DNA of 64,000 nt from Amycolatopsis marina (GCF_900111885.1 NZ_FOKG01000023.1:31088-95087); one strand, 5' to 3'. Counted from the first letter of the stretch, positions 8,928-16,886 are shown. Numbers and translations: made by a program. The notes: generated by a model not told the origin, from the sequence alone.

Positions 8928-8965
8928 TTGACGAACTCGTCGGCACTGCAATTACAAGTTTGTAA
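8928..8965 (+). promoter_or_regulatory. Candidate promoter and palindromic operator of the cyclase operon
   Basis: A perfect palindrome TTACAA-GT-TTGTAA occupies 8952-8965, 27 bp before the cyclase ATG. A -35-like TTGACG (8928-8933) precedes a possible -10 TACAAG (8953-8958) at 19-bp spacing, so a bound protein would cover the -10. The Crp-like regulator encoded upstream is the obvious candidate. This is inference from position and symmetry. Confidence 0.5.
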
Positions 8966-8992
8966 CTACGAGCGCGTAAGCAGGCGACAAGT

Positions 8993-10528
8993 ATGACGTG
9001 GAGCTTCGAGAAGGCATTGGAACGAGCCGAGGACCGCTACAAGCAGACCTCCGATCTAGAGATCAAAGACATCACCCGAGAGATCGACTTCGACCAGATC
9101 TCGCGAACGAAGCCGCGCCGGGTCACGGGCACCCATTTCTACGTGGACGTGACCACGTTCAACCGGCAGCTTCGCGCAAACGCAAGCGACGAGGGCGAAG
9201 GCATGCTGCGCCTGCTGCACATCTTCGCCCGCGAGGTAAGCAAGATCGTTGCAAAGGACTTCGACGGTCAGAAGATTCACTTTCAGGGTCCGCGCCTGCA
9301 TGCGTTGGCCTACCGGCCGACCTCAGACGAATCGCTGATGGCCACTAAAGCCGTGTTGACGTGCCTGGCGATTCGCCAGATGACGGCGATCTTCAACGAC
9401 GTGCTCGGCCTCTCCGAGACAAACACATGGCGTGTCGCCGCCGGACTCGACCATGGGCGATGCATAGCGACTCGCAATGGCGCCGGGGGCGACCAGGAAC
9501 TGCTCTTCCTGGGCAGCGCGGCCAACCACGCCGCCAAACTTCTGAAAGATTCCGGAATCCGAATGACCGCCGAGGTATATGACCTACTACCTGATGACCT
9601 GAAGGCGGAGGCCGAAAGAAGCGACAGCGACGACATCTACAAGATCACACTCACCGCCTCGAAAATCGAGGATCTGGCAGGCCAGTACGGCTGGAACTGG
9701 AAATCCGAAAGCACCCGCGCGCGCCTCGAAATCCTCGCCGAGAGGTTTCCCCAGGGGACAGTCTCGAGCACTGCGGTGAAAGAGAGGATCGATAATGCCT
9801 CTCTCGCCTTATCCAATACGAAGTCGGTATCAGGTGCATCAATCTTCGCTGACGTGGACGGATTCACCGGCTACATCGACAGCCTTGAATCTATCGATAA
9901 CAACCTCCGCGAAGCCATCCGTCTGTTCCACGTACTCCGTGGCGTCATGCGCGACTCCGCGACACAAGATTTCGAGGCACTGCGCATCCAGTACCAGGGC
10001 GACCGCATGCAAGCGTTCGCCTATCGGCCCGTCAGCAACGACGAGGCGGCTGCCTTAGAAGCAATCCGCCTAGCAACGGCATTGATGACGGTTGCCGATG
10101 AGGTCATCCCGACAGCATTGCCCGAACTGCCGGCACACCGGTTGGCCGTCGGCTTAGCCTGGGGACAGGTATTGGTGTCGAAGATCGGCGAACATGGGAA
10201 AACAGACGTCATTAGCCTTGGTGGCTCGACCGCCGACGCCGCCTCAATTCAACAACGCCTCGACGGCGGTCAGATCGGGATCAATCGAACTATCCGCGAT
10301 TTGCTACCAGCCTGGCTGCAGGAAGCCTTTTCCTGGTCTGCCACAGCGCAGACGTACGTCGCCACAGACATCTCGTACAACGATCTCGCCGATCTTGAGG
10401 CGTCGGAGAAGCCTGACCGTGCACTGAGTGCGTTAGCCCTGACCGCAATTGGGGCCACGGCTACAGCGGCGTTGATTAACAGTCGACGGGCGCACAGGAA
10501 GCCGGTGAAGCCATGGTCAAACGACTAA
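8993..10528 (+). CDS. Tandem-domain class III nucleotide cyclase, probable Pycsar cyclase
   Basis: A 511-residue protein with two class III (adenylate/guanylate cyclase-type) domains, about residues 45-220 and 280-460. Domain 1 keeps one metal-type Asp (FYVDVTTF, D52) but has Pro100 (FQGPR) where the second Asp belongs; it retains an Asn/Lys pair (SAANHAAKLL, N178 and K182) at the transition-state position. Domain 2 has both Asp positions (FADVDGF D287; YQGDRM D337) but lacks the Asn/Arg pair. A hydrophobic stretch near residues 477-495 may anchor the C-terminus to membrane. The PycTM-like effector two genes downstream supports a pyrimidine cyclase making cCMP or cUMP; specificity cannot be read by eye. 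It overlaps the next gene by 16 bp. Confidence 0.78.
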   Translation: MTWSFEKALERAEDRYKQTSDLEIKDITREIDFDQISRTKPRRVTGTHFYVDVTTFNRQLRANASDEGEGMLRLLHIFAREVSKIVAKDFDGQKIHFQGPRLHALAYRPTSDESLMATKAVLTCLAIRQMTAIFNDVLGLSETNTWRVAAGLDHGRCIATRNGAGGDQELLFLGSAANHAAKLLKDSGIRMTAEVYDLLPDDLKAEAERSDSDDIYKITLTASKIEDLAGQYGWNWKSESTRARLEILAERFPQGTVSSTAVKERIDNASLALSNTKSVSGASIFADVDGFTGYIDSLESIDNNLREAIRLFHVLRGVMRDSATQDFEALRIQYQGDRMQAFAYRPVSNDEAAALEAIRLATALMTVADEVIPTALPELPAHRLAVGLAWGQVLVSKIGEHGKTDVISLGGSTADAASIQQRLDGGQIGINRTIRDLLPAWLQEAFSWSATAQTYVATDISYNDLADLEASEKPDRALSALALTAIGATATAALINSRRAHRKPVKPWSND

Positions 10529-11256
10529 CTGACGCAGGCAGTCGTCGCTGGCGACAAGACGCGGCAGACCTGGACCAGGTCCAACCAAGCCTTCGCATAG
10601 TCCACCTCGGAGTTCCGCGGGCACGGATCGAAGGAATAGTAAAGGTCGCACGGCCCGATGGACGCGTTGACTCCTTCGAACTTTCCATCCACTACCCGAA
10701 CTTGGATCCTTTCGCGCTTCCCGACACATTCGATGCCGTCGGTAGGTTTCCCAGAAATGAACCTGATCGGCACATTGAACCTAATGGTCGCTTCTGCCTT
10801 TGGCTACCCCAAACTGAGCCAGTCGACGACTTCCAGCGACCAGGCGGCCTCCGACGTTACATATCGAGAGTCGAAGAGTTCTTGGTTCTACAGCGGCTAT
10901 ACGACGTGCGCCGAAAGCATAACATTCTCCCCCACTGGCCAGGGGAGGAATGGGCACACGGCACGGAGGGGCACAAACAGTGGTTTCGAGAGACAACAGC
11001 AGACCTCACGGCTAACCAACTCGAACACTTGCTCACCGCCGCTGAAACTCCCGCTAGACCAGGCTATCGCTGCCCGTGTGGGTCAGGCAAGCGGGTCGGC
11101 AATTGCCACAAACGTTGGATAAGGTCTCTTCGTCGAACAATGATCAAGCACCCGGGTATCAGTATCATTGCACATGAATATCTAGAGGAGCAGCGTGACG
11201 CCGATTCTCCGAAGTCGCAAGTCACACCTCGACTCCCGGGACGCCATCAGGCATAG
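10513..11256 (+). CDS. E2-like (ubiquitin-conjugating fold) protein with C-terminal SEC-C zinc motif
   Basis: A 247-residue protein. The first 130 residues resemble prokaryotic E2-family proteins: a beta-rich start, HYPNLDPFALPD, a Pro-rich turn, then RHIEPNGRFCLWLP, where Cys95 sits at the expected catalytic position after H-x(6)-G. The C-terminus has a SEC-C zinc-binding motif (YRCPCGSGKRVGNCHK; Cys187, Cys189, Cys198, His199). No E1 or JAB partner is encoded nearby. It overlaps the cyclase by 16 bp and the effector by 62 bp, so it is co-translated with them. By analogy with CBASS, where E2-type proteins modify the cyclase, it may conjugate or regulate the neighbouring cyclase. This role is an inference; the E2 assignment is moderate, the SEC-C motif firm. 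Confidence 0.62.
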   Translation: MVKRLTDAGSRRWRQDAADLDQVQPSLRIVHLGVPRARIEGIVKVARPDGRVDSFELSIHYPNLDPFALPDTFDAVGRFPRNEPDRHIEPNGRFCLWLPQTEPVDDFQRPGGLRRYISRVEEFLVLQRLYDVRRKHNILPHWPGEEWAHGTEGHKQWFRETTADLTANQLEHLLTAAETPARPGYRCPCGSGKRVGNCHKRWIRSLRRTMIKHPGISIIAHEYLEEQRDADSPKSQVTPRLPGRHQA

Positions 11257-11752
11257 TAATTCATCGGTCGAATTTGCGTGGCGCGCGCATGCAGCGCAAG
11301 AGTCATGGACAGGCAAAGTTGACACCAAAGCGTCGATTCTTCTCGCATTAGAAGGAGGAATGCTTTTCGCGGTCGCATCAACCAGCGCCAAAGGCGGAGT
11401 TCTTTCCGAACTCTCACCGTTGGGCAAAATAGTCGAGATTTGTGGCATCGCAGCGCTACTTGTCGCAATTATAACCTCAGCGGCTGCTGTGTATCCGCAA
11501 CTTGGGCCACCGCAGGAACATGCCAACCGACACGCGGACAATTTCATTTACTTCGGCCACCTTCAACACTGGCATCCTCCCATGTTAGAGCGCTCGTTAA
11601 AGAACCAAGATGGACTCGATCAACTGGCCGCTCTTGCACGCCAACTTGTCAGCATGAGCAAAATCAACTGGCGCAAGCACAGACTAGTACAAGTATCTAT
11701 TGTATTCTCAATACTGAACCTTGCCTGCTTCGTGACCGCCGCTACAGTGTAG
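11195..11752 (+). CDS. Pycsar-type transmembrane effector (PycTM-like, DUF5706-like)
   Basis: A 185-residue protein with a conserved amphipathic start (WRAHAAQESWTGKVDTKASILLALEGGML) matching the pattern of Pycsar transmembrane effectors. It has membrane segments at about residues 48-64, 78-100 and 162-184. In known Pycsar systems the effector binds cCMP or cUMP and disrupts the inner membrane to abort phage infection. The GTG at 11195 follows GAGGAG with 4-nt spacing and overlaps the E2-like gene by 62 bp. The gene is markedly AT-richer than the rest of the window. Its TAG stop lies within the left arm of the operon terminator. Confidence 0.75.
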   Translation: MTPILRSRKSHLDSRDAIRHSNSSVEFAWRAHAAQESWTGKVDTKASILLALEGGMLFAVASTSAKGGVLSELSPLGKIVEICGIAALLVAIITSAAAVYPQLGPPQEHANRHADNFIYFGHLQHWHPPMLERSLKNQDGLDQLAALARQLVSMSKINWRKHRLVQVSIVFSILNLACFVTAATV

Positions 11753-11781
11753 CGAAATTGCATTACTCGCTACACTGTAGC
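11741..11781 (+). terminator. Terminator hairpin at the end of the cyclase-effector operon
   Basis: Perfect 15-bp inverted repeat GCTACAGTGTAGCGA (11741-11755) and TCGCTACACTGTAGC (11767-11781) with an 11-nt loop. It includes the effector stop codon. There is no U-tract. Confidence 0.75.
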
Positions 11782-11799
11782 AAACGGCTAAGACGACCA

Positions 11800-11823
11800 C
11801 GCCAGTCATAATTTAGACTGGCG
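11800..11823. terminator. Hairpin between convergent effector and 2H phosphoesterase genes
   Basis: Perfect 8-bp stem CGCCAGTC/GACTGGCG with an 8-nt AT-rich loop, in the gap between two convergent genes. No U-tract follows in either direction, so termination strength is uncertain. Confidence 0.5.
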
Positions 11824-11841
11824 AAAAATGAAATAAATAGT

Positions 11842-12531
11842 TCAGTTGAAGGGAACCCGAAAAACTTCGCCAAAGCGATAAGTGTGACCATCTCTGCGCA
11901 TCTCGATTAGCACAGCTGACCACGCGGACATCGTGATGGGTGGCAATGTCCGCAACTCCTCGTACAGCGGTAGTAAGTCGCTAACAGGTAGGCGGTCGTT
12001 GGCGTAGGCGATGCTCAGATGTGGCCGGAACTTGCTGGTCTCCATGCTGCAGCGCTCGCCAAGCACGGTACGTGTGGCAGCAGTGAGCTGCCGGTGCAGG
12101 TCGAGGAGCGGCGACCACGGTGTCACGCTGAATCGCGCTGCACCTGACGATCCCGCCAGCGGTCCAACGCCCAGCACGAACGGTTCCAGGTCTAGGGATC
12201 GCTCGGCTTCCTTAGCGATGGCACGTACAGACGTTTTCGTCACCTCGTCGGTAAACCCGATACGGCCGATCGTGAGGTGGAGGGCGTCGAGCGGGACGGG
12301 GTCGAGTTTCGTCGCTGGGAGCTGTGCTTGGCATCGCTTGGCGAGCTGCTGCACGTCGTCGGCACCGTCGAAGGTCAGCATCCAGTGGTACGACCGTCGG
12401 CCTGGGGTCCAGCCTGGCCGGTCCCAATGATTCTCCATGTATGTGAGCTGGCAGAAGGCTTCCCAGTCGTGTTCGCGGATCACCTCGGGGTCATCCAGGC
12501 TAGCTGGCAACTCGGCGGGAAAAACGCTCAC
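11842..12531 (-). CDS. 2H phosphoesterase superfamily protein (2'-5' RNA ligase-like)
   Basis: A 229-residue protein with the two histidine motifs of the 2H fold: LHLTIGRI (about residues 97-104) and PHLSIAYA (about 180-187). Family members cleave or ligate 2',5'-linked or cyclic phosphodiesters. The GTG at 12531 is preferred: it overlaps the upstream TGA as GTGA and follows GAGG at 7 nt; an upstream in-frame ATG at 12561 would overlap the previous gene more. It pairs with the XRE regulator and abuts the Pycsar-like operon tail-to-tail. The substrate is unknown; cyclic nucleotide turnover is possible but speculative. Confidence 0.72.
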   Translation of the reverse strand: MSVFPAELPASLDDPEVIREHDWEAFCQLTYMENHWDRPGWTPGRRSYHWMLTFDGADDVQQLAKRCQAQLPATKLDPVPLDALHLTIGRIGFTDEVTKTSVRAIAKEAERSLDLEPFVLGVGPLAGSSGAARFSVTPWSPLLDLHRQLTAATRTVLGERCSMETSKFRPHLSIAYANDRLPVSDLLPLYEELRTLPPITMSAWSAVLIEMRRDGHTYRFGEVFRVPFN

Positions 12532-13772
12532 GTTGTGACCTCGGGTCGGCGTTGCTTCCATTCGTGCAAGGCGGCGGCAAAGTCCTGCCCGGCACGGTTT
12601 GTACCACGCCGACGCATGCTGACCGCGAGTTCGGCTGCCCGGCTGTGTATCGACGCAATGGGTTTGGTTGCCGATGCGGCGAGCGCGGCCTTACCGATTG
12701 ATGCGGCGTGTTCAAGGTCGGCTTGTCGACCAAGCGTCAGGGCGCTGGCCTCGTCCAAATGCACAAGGGAGCGACTCCAGTCCGAGTCCGAACTGGCGAC
12801 GGTGGCGCTCACGTCCTGCGTCAACTTCAGCGCTTGCTTGTAGTCCCCCACGGAGAGGTAGGCGGTGGCCGCGTTCGCGGCCGTACGCGCCCAACGATAG
12901 GGAGCGAAGTCGATGCACGGAGTCATTCCCGTTGGCCCGCTGCGGTCGGCCACAAGCTCGAACGCCTCTGTCACTGCCTGGTCGACCGTCCGCCGGTCCC
13001 CCAGCTTGCCTGCGGCACGCGCCACCCCGTTGGCAAGCAGCCGAATGCGCTGCGCATCGTCGCCAGCGAACTGCAGTCCCACCCGTGCGAGATTGAGGGC
13101 GTCGTCGTACTTCTCCTGGTAGTACGCTGTGAAGCTCTGCGTGCCCTTGATCCAGGCCAGGAGCGGCCAATCGCGAATCGCCGTTGCCAGCAACGAAGCT
13201 TCGAGCGCGTACTGCTCGGCGTCTTTGTACTGGCTGAGGTTGACCGACATGTAGGCAAGCAGCGCAGATTGCTGAGCACTGACGCGAGCAAGGCGGGTTC
13301 GTTCCTCAGTCCCCGATACGCTCCCGCCGAGTTGATGGCACACCTGGCGCAGCGCGCGTGCCTCAGCCACGAGCTGCTGTGGCCCCTCCAACTCATAGCG
13401 CGCGATCAAGGACTGTGTGAACACGTCCAGGGAAACCAGCGTCTGGGATGGACCCATCACGGCCAGAACCGCTTGTGACGGCACGACATGCGTGACATCA
13501 GGCATCGACGATTCGACATTGGCAGCTCGTTGTAACGACTCGTTCGTCCTCGGCGTGTCGGCCTCGGCGAGTAGGTCGTCCAGTTGTTCAGCGGACACCT
13601 GAAGCACGCGCGCCAACTTCGGACGCAGCCACGGCTGCGGGCCGCGCTCAGCACCACCGCTCTCCCAACGACGCACGGTCGTTGGGTCGATGCCAAGCCG
13701 TTCGGCCAGTCCTTCCTGCGTGAAGCCGAGCGACTTTCGACGCTGCGCGAGACGCTGTCGCTTCGCGACCAC
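12528..13772 (-). CDS. XRE-type helix-turn-helix regulator with TPR-like domain
   Basis: A 414-residue protein. The N-terminal HTH_3 domain (about residues 5-65) contains LGFTQEGLAERLGIDPTTVRRWESG. A long helical region from about residue 110 has tetratricopeptide-like spacing, a layout common in actinobacterial accessory clusters. The GTG at 13772 follows GGAGG. It is translationally coupled (GTGA) to the 2H phosphoesterase and divergent from the kinase/aminotransferase operon, so it may regulate either. The signal bound by the TPR-like domain is unknown. Confidence 0.85.
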   Translation of the reverse strand: MVAKRQRLAQRRKSLGFTQEGLAERLGIDPTTVRRWESGGAERGPQPWLRPKLARVLQVSAEQLDDLLAEADTPRTNESLQRAANVESSMPDVTHVVPSQAVLAVMGPSQTLVSLDVFTQSLIARYELEGPQQLVAEARALRQVCHQLGGSVSGTEERTRLARVSAQQSALLAYMSVNLSQYKDAEQYALEASLLATAIRDWPLLAWIKGTQSFTAYYQEKYDDALNLARVGLQFAGDDAQRIRLLANGVARAAGKLGDRRTVDQAVTEAFELVADRSGPTGMTPCIDFAPYRWARTAANAATAYLSVGDYKQALKLTQDVSATVASSDSDWSRSLVHLDEASALTLGRQADLEHAASIGKAALAASATKPIASIHSRAAELAVSMRRRGTNRAGQDFAAALHEWKQRRPEVTT

Positions 13773-13925
13773 CCGTGCCTCCTGTCTACGTCTGCTCTGT
13801 TTCTGCAGGTCAGACCGCCCAGTGCCCGGTACATGCCCGGAAAGCGCCCTGTATTCCGCCCGCTACGGGGAGTTGTGTGGAGGTTACGACCTTGTCCCGT
13901 CCGCTAGCAACGGAGGTAGCCCGCC

Positions 13926-14117
13926 GTGACCAGCCAAGAGGCATCAAGGGAGATCGCGGTGCTCGATCAAGTACCCGCACTTCTCGCCGTGCTGTCCACG
14001 CTCGCGACCAACGTGCTGGACGAGCACATCAACGAGGCCGACGAGTGCGTGGCGTGCGGCGCGGCCTGGCCCTGTGAGCGAGTGGTTCTCGCGGCGCACA
14101 ACCTCGGAGCGCTGTGA
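13926..14117 (+). CDS. Small protein of unknown function with CxxC-type cysteines
   Basis: A 63-residue ORF starting at GTG 13926, nine bases after GGAGG. It has a helical N-terminus and a cysteine cluster (ECVACGAAWPCERV) that could bind metal. It is the first gene of a tightly packed rightward operon; the next ATG lies two bases after its stop. I do not recognise the family. Confidence 0.6.
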   Translation: MTSQEASREIAVLDQVPALLAVLSTLATNVLDEHINEADECVACGAAWPCERVVLAAHNLGAL

Positions 14118-14118
14118 G

Positions 14119-14529
14119 ATGCGGCATCCAGACCGGCAGGACCAGCGGCGCTCGATCCCCGACACCCGTCGCTGGTCCTGCCACCCACCCCACGAGACGC
14201 CAGTACGCCCGCTAATCGGATACATCCGCAGAACGGTGGCAACCAGCGAGCGCGACGTCGAGCACCTTCGACGTTCGTTGGTGAACTATGCAAAACGGGA
14301 AGGCTTCGTCCTGCTGCACGTGCTCGTCGACCGATGCCAGGCGCACACGATCGCGTTCGCGGAGCTGATCAGCATGCTGGCGCGTGGCGACGCCGCACAC
14401 GTCGTTGTGCCAGCAGTGCATCACTTGGCCCAATTTCCGAGCGTCCAGCAGGCGATGAAGGAGCTGCTGGAGTCGCACAGCGATACCCGGCTTCTGATCG
14501 TGGACTTTGATTCCGAGGAGTCACGGTGA
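14119..14529 (+). CDS. Resolvase-like domain protein, apparently lacking the catalytic serine
   Basis: A 136-residue protein. From about residue 36 it resembles the N-terminal fold of serine recombinases (LIGYIRRTVATSERDVEHLRRSLVNYAKREGF, then AFAELISMLARGDAAHVVVPAVHHLA). The Ser expected in the GYxRxS motif is replaced by Thr-Val, and no DNA-binding tail is present, so it is probably not an active recombinase. The ATG at 14119 directly after the previous stop is preferred over an upstream overlapping GTG. It is coupled to the next gene by GTGA. Confidence 0.5.
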   Translation: MRHPDRQDQRRSIPDTRRWSCHPPHETPVRPLIGYIRRTVATSERDVEHLRRSLVNYAKREGFVLLHVLVDRCQAHTIAFAELISMLARGDAAHVVVPAVHHLAQFPSVQQAMKELLESHSDTRLLIVDFDSEESR

Positions 14530-15137
14530 CAACGGTGCTTGTCGATGAATCGCGGCTATCCATGGCTCCGTCCCCAAGCCCACGACGAGAAAACACGCAT
14601 CAACTCACGCTCGTGGCGATTCCCACCGCTATGACCTGCTCGCAGTTGCTCGTTGACTCTGCGGCGCTGCGTTGGCACCTCAGCCAGAACATTGCGGACG
14701 TCATCCGAGAGGTCGTTGAGGTTCTTGTCGCACACGCCATCGCGACAACTGGTGACATTCACGGATACGTGGACGAACTCCACCCCGTCAGCTTCCTTGT
14801 CGTCCGACTTCACCGCTGGCCTAGGTCGCTTGTGGTCGAAGTCTGGGACTCAGTCACGGAACCGCCCGAAGTGCTGTTGGCGACACCTCCCCCATCGCTG
14901 GCACACCAGGAATGGGGCTATCAATTCCACGCTGGCAGGCGGCTCATCTGGTGCACCTTGCCCATCCGGAGGATGGCGAACGACGACACCATCCGCCTAC
15001 CGCGCCAGCTACCGCATCGGATACCTCAGCAACAAGGCACACGGCCGCCTGCGGCCATACCCGATCCCGGCCTGATGCACCGGGTGCTGGAGGGCCTCCA
15101 TGCACTAGATGCCACGGCGCCTGGCGAGGAGGAGTGA
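14526..15137 (+). CDS. Hypothetical protein, possible degenerate HATPase-like domain
   Basis: A 203-residue protein starting at GTG overlapping the preceding TGA. The pattern of residues 50-150 (SQNIADVIREVVEVLVAHAIATTG, later LVVEVWDSVTEPPEV and a C-terminal GYQFHAGRRLIWCTLPI) is reminiscent of the RsbW-like ATPase domains of actinobacteria. The usual N-box Asn is absent, so ATP binding is doubtful. The tail is Pro-rich. It is coupled to the downstream kinase by TGATG. Confidence 0.45.
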   Translation: MTTVLVDESRLSMAPSPSPRRENTHQLTLVAIPTAMTCSQLLVDSAALRWHLSQNIADVIREVVEVLVAHAIATTGDIHGYVDELHPVSFLVVRLHRWPRSLVVEVWDSVTEPPEVLLATPPPSLAHQEWGYQFHAGRRLIWCTLPIRRMANDDTIRLPRQLPHRIPQQQGTRPPAAIPDPGLMHRVLEGLHALDATAPGEEE

Positions 15138-15817
15138 TGCTCGTTTCCTTCGAAGGGCAGGACGGTGCAGGTAAGAGCTCGCTGCTGCGGGCGGTGTTCA
15201 CTGAGCTGACCAAGCGGGGCGTCGCCGCGGTCGCCGTTGACGAGTTTTCGGACAGTCGGTACGGGCAGCGGCTGGTTGAAGCCCTCGGGCGCGACAAGTT
15301 CCTTCGGCCGACGGTGGGCGAGCCGGCCACGATGCTCACGCGGGCCTTGGAGGTCGTGGCCGACCTCTACTACTTCGATGAGCGGGTGATCGGCCCGGCA
15401 CTTGAAGCCGGCAACGTCGTCCTCAAGGACCGCCACCTTGACACCGTCATCTCCACGCTGGTCCCGAGTCTGGTGCAGACAGGCGCGATTCCTACCGACG
15501 TACATGCCCTGACCTGGCTCAGCGTCCTGTTGGGCGAACTCCGCCACCCACCGACCGTAACGGTGTATGTCGACCCGCCGCTCGATGTTCGCGTCGCCCG
15601 CATCCGTGACCGTCAGCAGCGCAGGACGGAAGCCCGAGGGAACCACGTCAGCGATGAAGACTTCGCGGTCTTCGCGGCTCGCGCGCGGGTGATGCAGCAA
15701 CTCATCGCCGCCGAACCCGACCGATTCATCACGGTCATAAACAGCAACAGAGAACTCGATGAAGGAGTGAGACAGGTTGTCGCACGTATCGATTCCTGGC
15801 GGCACAAAGAATCGTAG
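15137..15817 (+). CDS. Thymidylate-kinase-like nucleotide kinase
   Basis: A 226-residue P-loop kinase of the dTMP kinase family. The Walker A motif is FEGQDGAGKSSLL at the N-terminus. A DR(H) motif (VVLKDRHLDTVIS) and a lid-like RIRDRQQRRTEARG segment follow. Because it sits in an accessory operon with sugar-modifying enzymes, it is likely a paralogue phosphorylating a particular nucleotide or nucleoside rather than the housekeeping Tmk. The start overlaps the upstream stop (TGATG). Confidence 0.78.
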   Translation: MLVSFEGQDGAGKSSLLRAVFTELTKRGVAAVAVDEFSDSRYGQRLVEALGRDKFLRPTVGEPATMLTRALEVVADLYYFDERVIGPALEAGNVVLKDRHLDTVISTLVPSLVQTGAIPTDVHALTWLSVLLGELRHPPTVTVYVDPPLDVRVARIRDRQQRRTEARGNHVSDEDFAVFAARARVMQQLIAAEPDRFITVINSNRELDEGVRQVVARIDSWRHKES

Positions 15818-15830
15818 GAGGAAAAGACAG

Positions 15831-16886
15831 GTGACCGAACTCGTGCAACTGCCGATGTGTGCGCGACGCGATAGCGGCGCTCCAGGTCGCTCGGTCAGGC
15901 TCCGGGCGGGGGTCGTGGGGCTTGGCAAACAAGCGCTCGAGGACCACATTCCCGGTCTGCTCGGCTCAGATGGAGCCGAGTTGGTGGCAATCTGCGACGA
16001 AAATGTCGAGGTTGTTCGCGAACAGCAGTACGCCCTCCGCGTCGAGGGCTATACCGACTTCACCGGGATGTTCCGGTCCCAACAGCTTGATCTCGTCGTG
16101 GTCTGCGTGCCCCACCACGTCGGCCGACACGTCATCGAGGCCGCGGCCACGCACGGCGTGCACGTGCTCAAGGAGAAGCCGTTCGCGACCACTTTGGACG
16201 AGGCACAGGACCTGGTGGCGCGCTGTGAGCAGGCTGGCATCCAGCTCATGGTGACGCTACAGCGCCGATTCAACCCCATCTACACCAGCTTCACACAGTT
16301 GGCGGACCAGATCGGCACGCCGTTCGTCGTCGACGCCGCATACACGCTCCACATCCCCGACCCCTCCGACGGGTGGCGCGGACGCACCACTGAGGCAGGC
16401 GGCGGCTGCATCATCGACATGGGCTACCACCTGATCGACATGATCCTCTGGTACTTCGGTCTGCCCGACCGCCTCCTCGCCGACATGTCGGTCAGCGCGC
16501 GCCCGGACCGCAGCTACGACGCCGAGGACACCGCGTTGATCCACTTCAGCTACGACAGCGGCTTGTACGGCTCTCTGCTGCTCTCGCGATTCATCGGGCC
16601 GAAGGCCGAACAGATCCGGCTCGTCGGAAGCAAGGGCATCGTGCGACTGGAACGCGGCCGGATTCAGCGCCTCACCAACGGCGGCGAGGTCGTGGAATCG
16701 CTGGCACGCGAACAAGCCTGGCCATCCGCGGCCATTTCGCAGGTCAACTACTTCTGCCGCGTCATCGAAGGGCTCCGCCCGAACGTCAGCGGCCCCCGCG
16801 AGAACCTGGCACATCTGAGCTTCGTCTCCGGCTGCTACGAGTCCGCACGCACACGCACCTACATCAGCCCGAAGGAGCTGCTATGA
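15831..16886 (+). CDS. Gfo/Idh/MocA-family NAD(P)-dependent oxidoreductase
   Basis: A 351-residue oxidoreductase with an N-terminal Rossmann fold (AGVVGLGKQALEDHIPGL) and the catalytic motif EKPFATT. The C-terminal domain has GGGCIIDMGYHLIDMILWYFG, typical of the family's substrate domain. These enzymes oxidise or reduce sugars, inositols or nucleotide sugars. The GTG at 15831 follows AGGAGG and is chosen over an earlier overlapping in-frame start. Pairing with the aminotransferase that overlaps it by 4 bp (ATGA) suggests oxidation of a sugar hydroxyl to a ketone, then transamination. Confidence 0.85.
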   Translation: MTELVQLPMCARRDSGAPGRSVRLRAGVVGLGKQALEDHIPGLLGSDGAELVAICDENVEVVREQQYALRVEGYTDFTGMFRSQQLDLVVVCVPHHVGRHVIEAAATHGVHVLKEKPFATTLDEAQDLVARCEQAGIQLMVTLQRRFNPIYTSFTQLADQIGTPFVVDAAYTLHIPDPSDGWRGRTTEAGGGCIIDMGYHLIDMILWYFGLPDRLLADMSVSARPDRSYDAEDTALIHFSYDSGLYGSLLLSRFIGPKAEQIRLVGSKGIVRLERGRIQRLTNGGEVVESLAREQAWPSAAISQVNYFCRVIEGLRPNVSGPRENLAHLSFVSGCYESARTRTYISPKELL

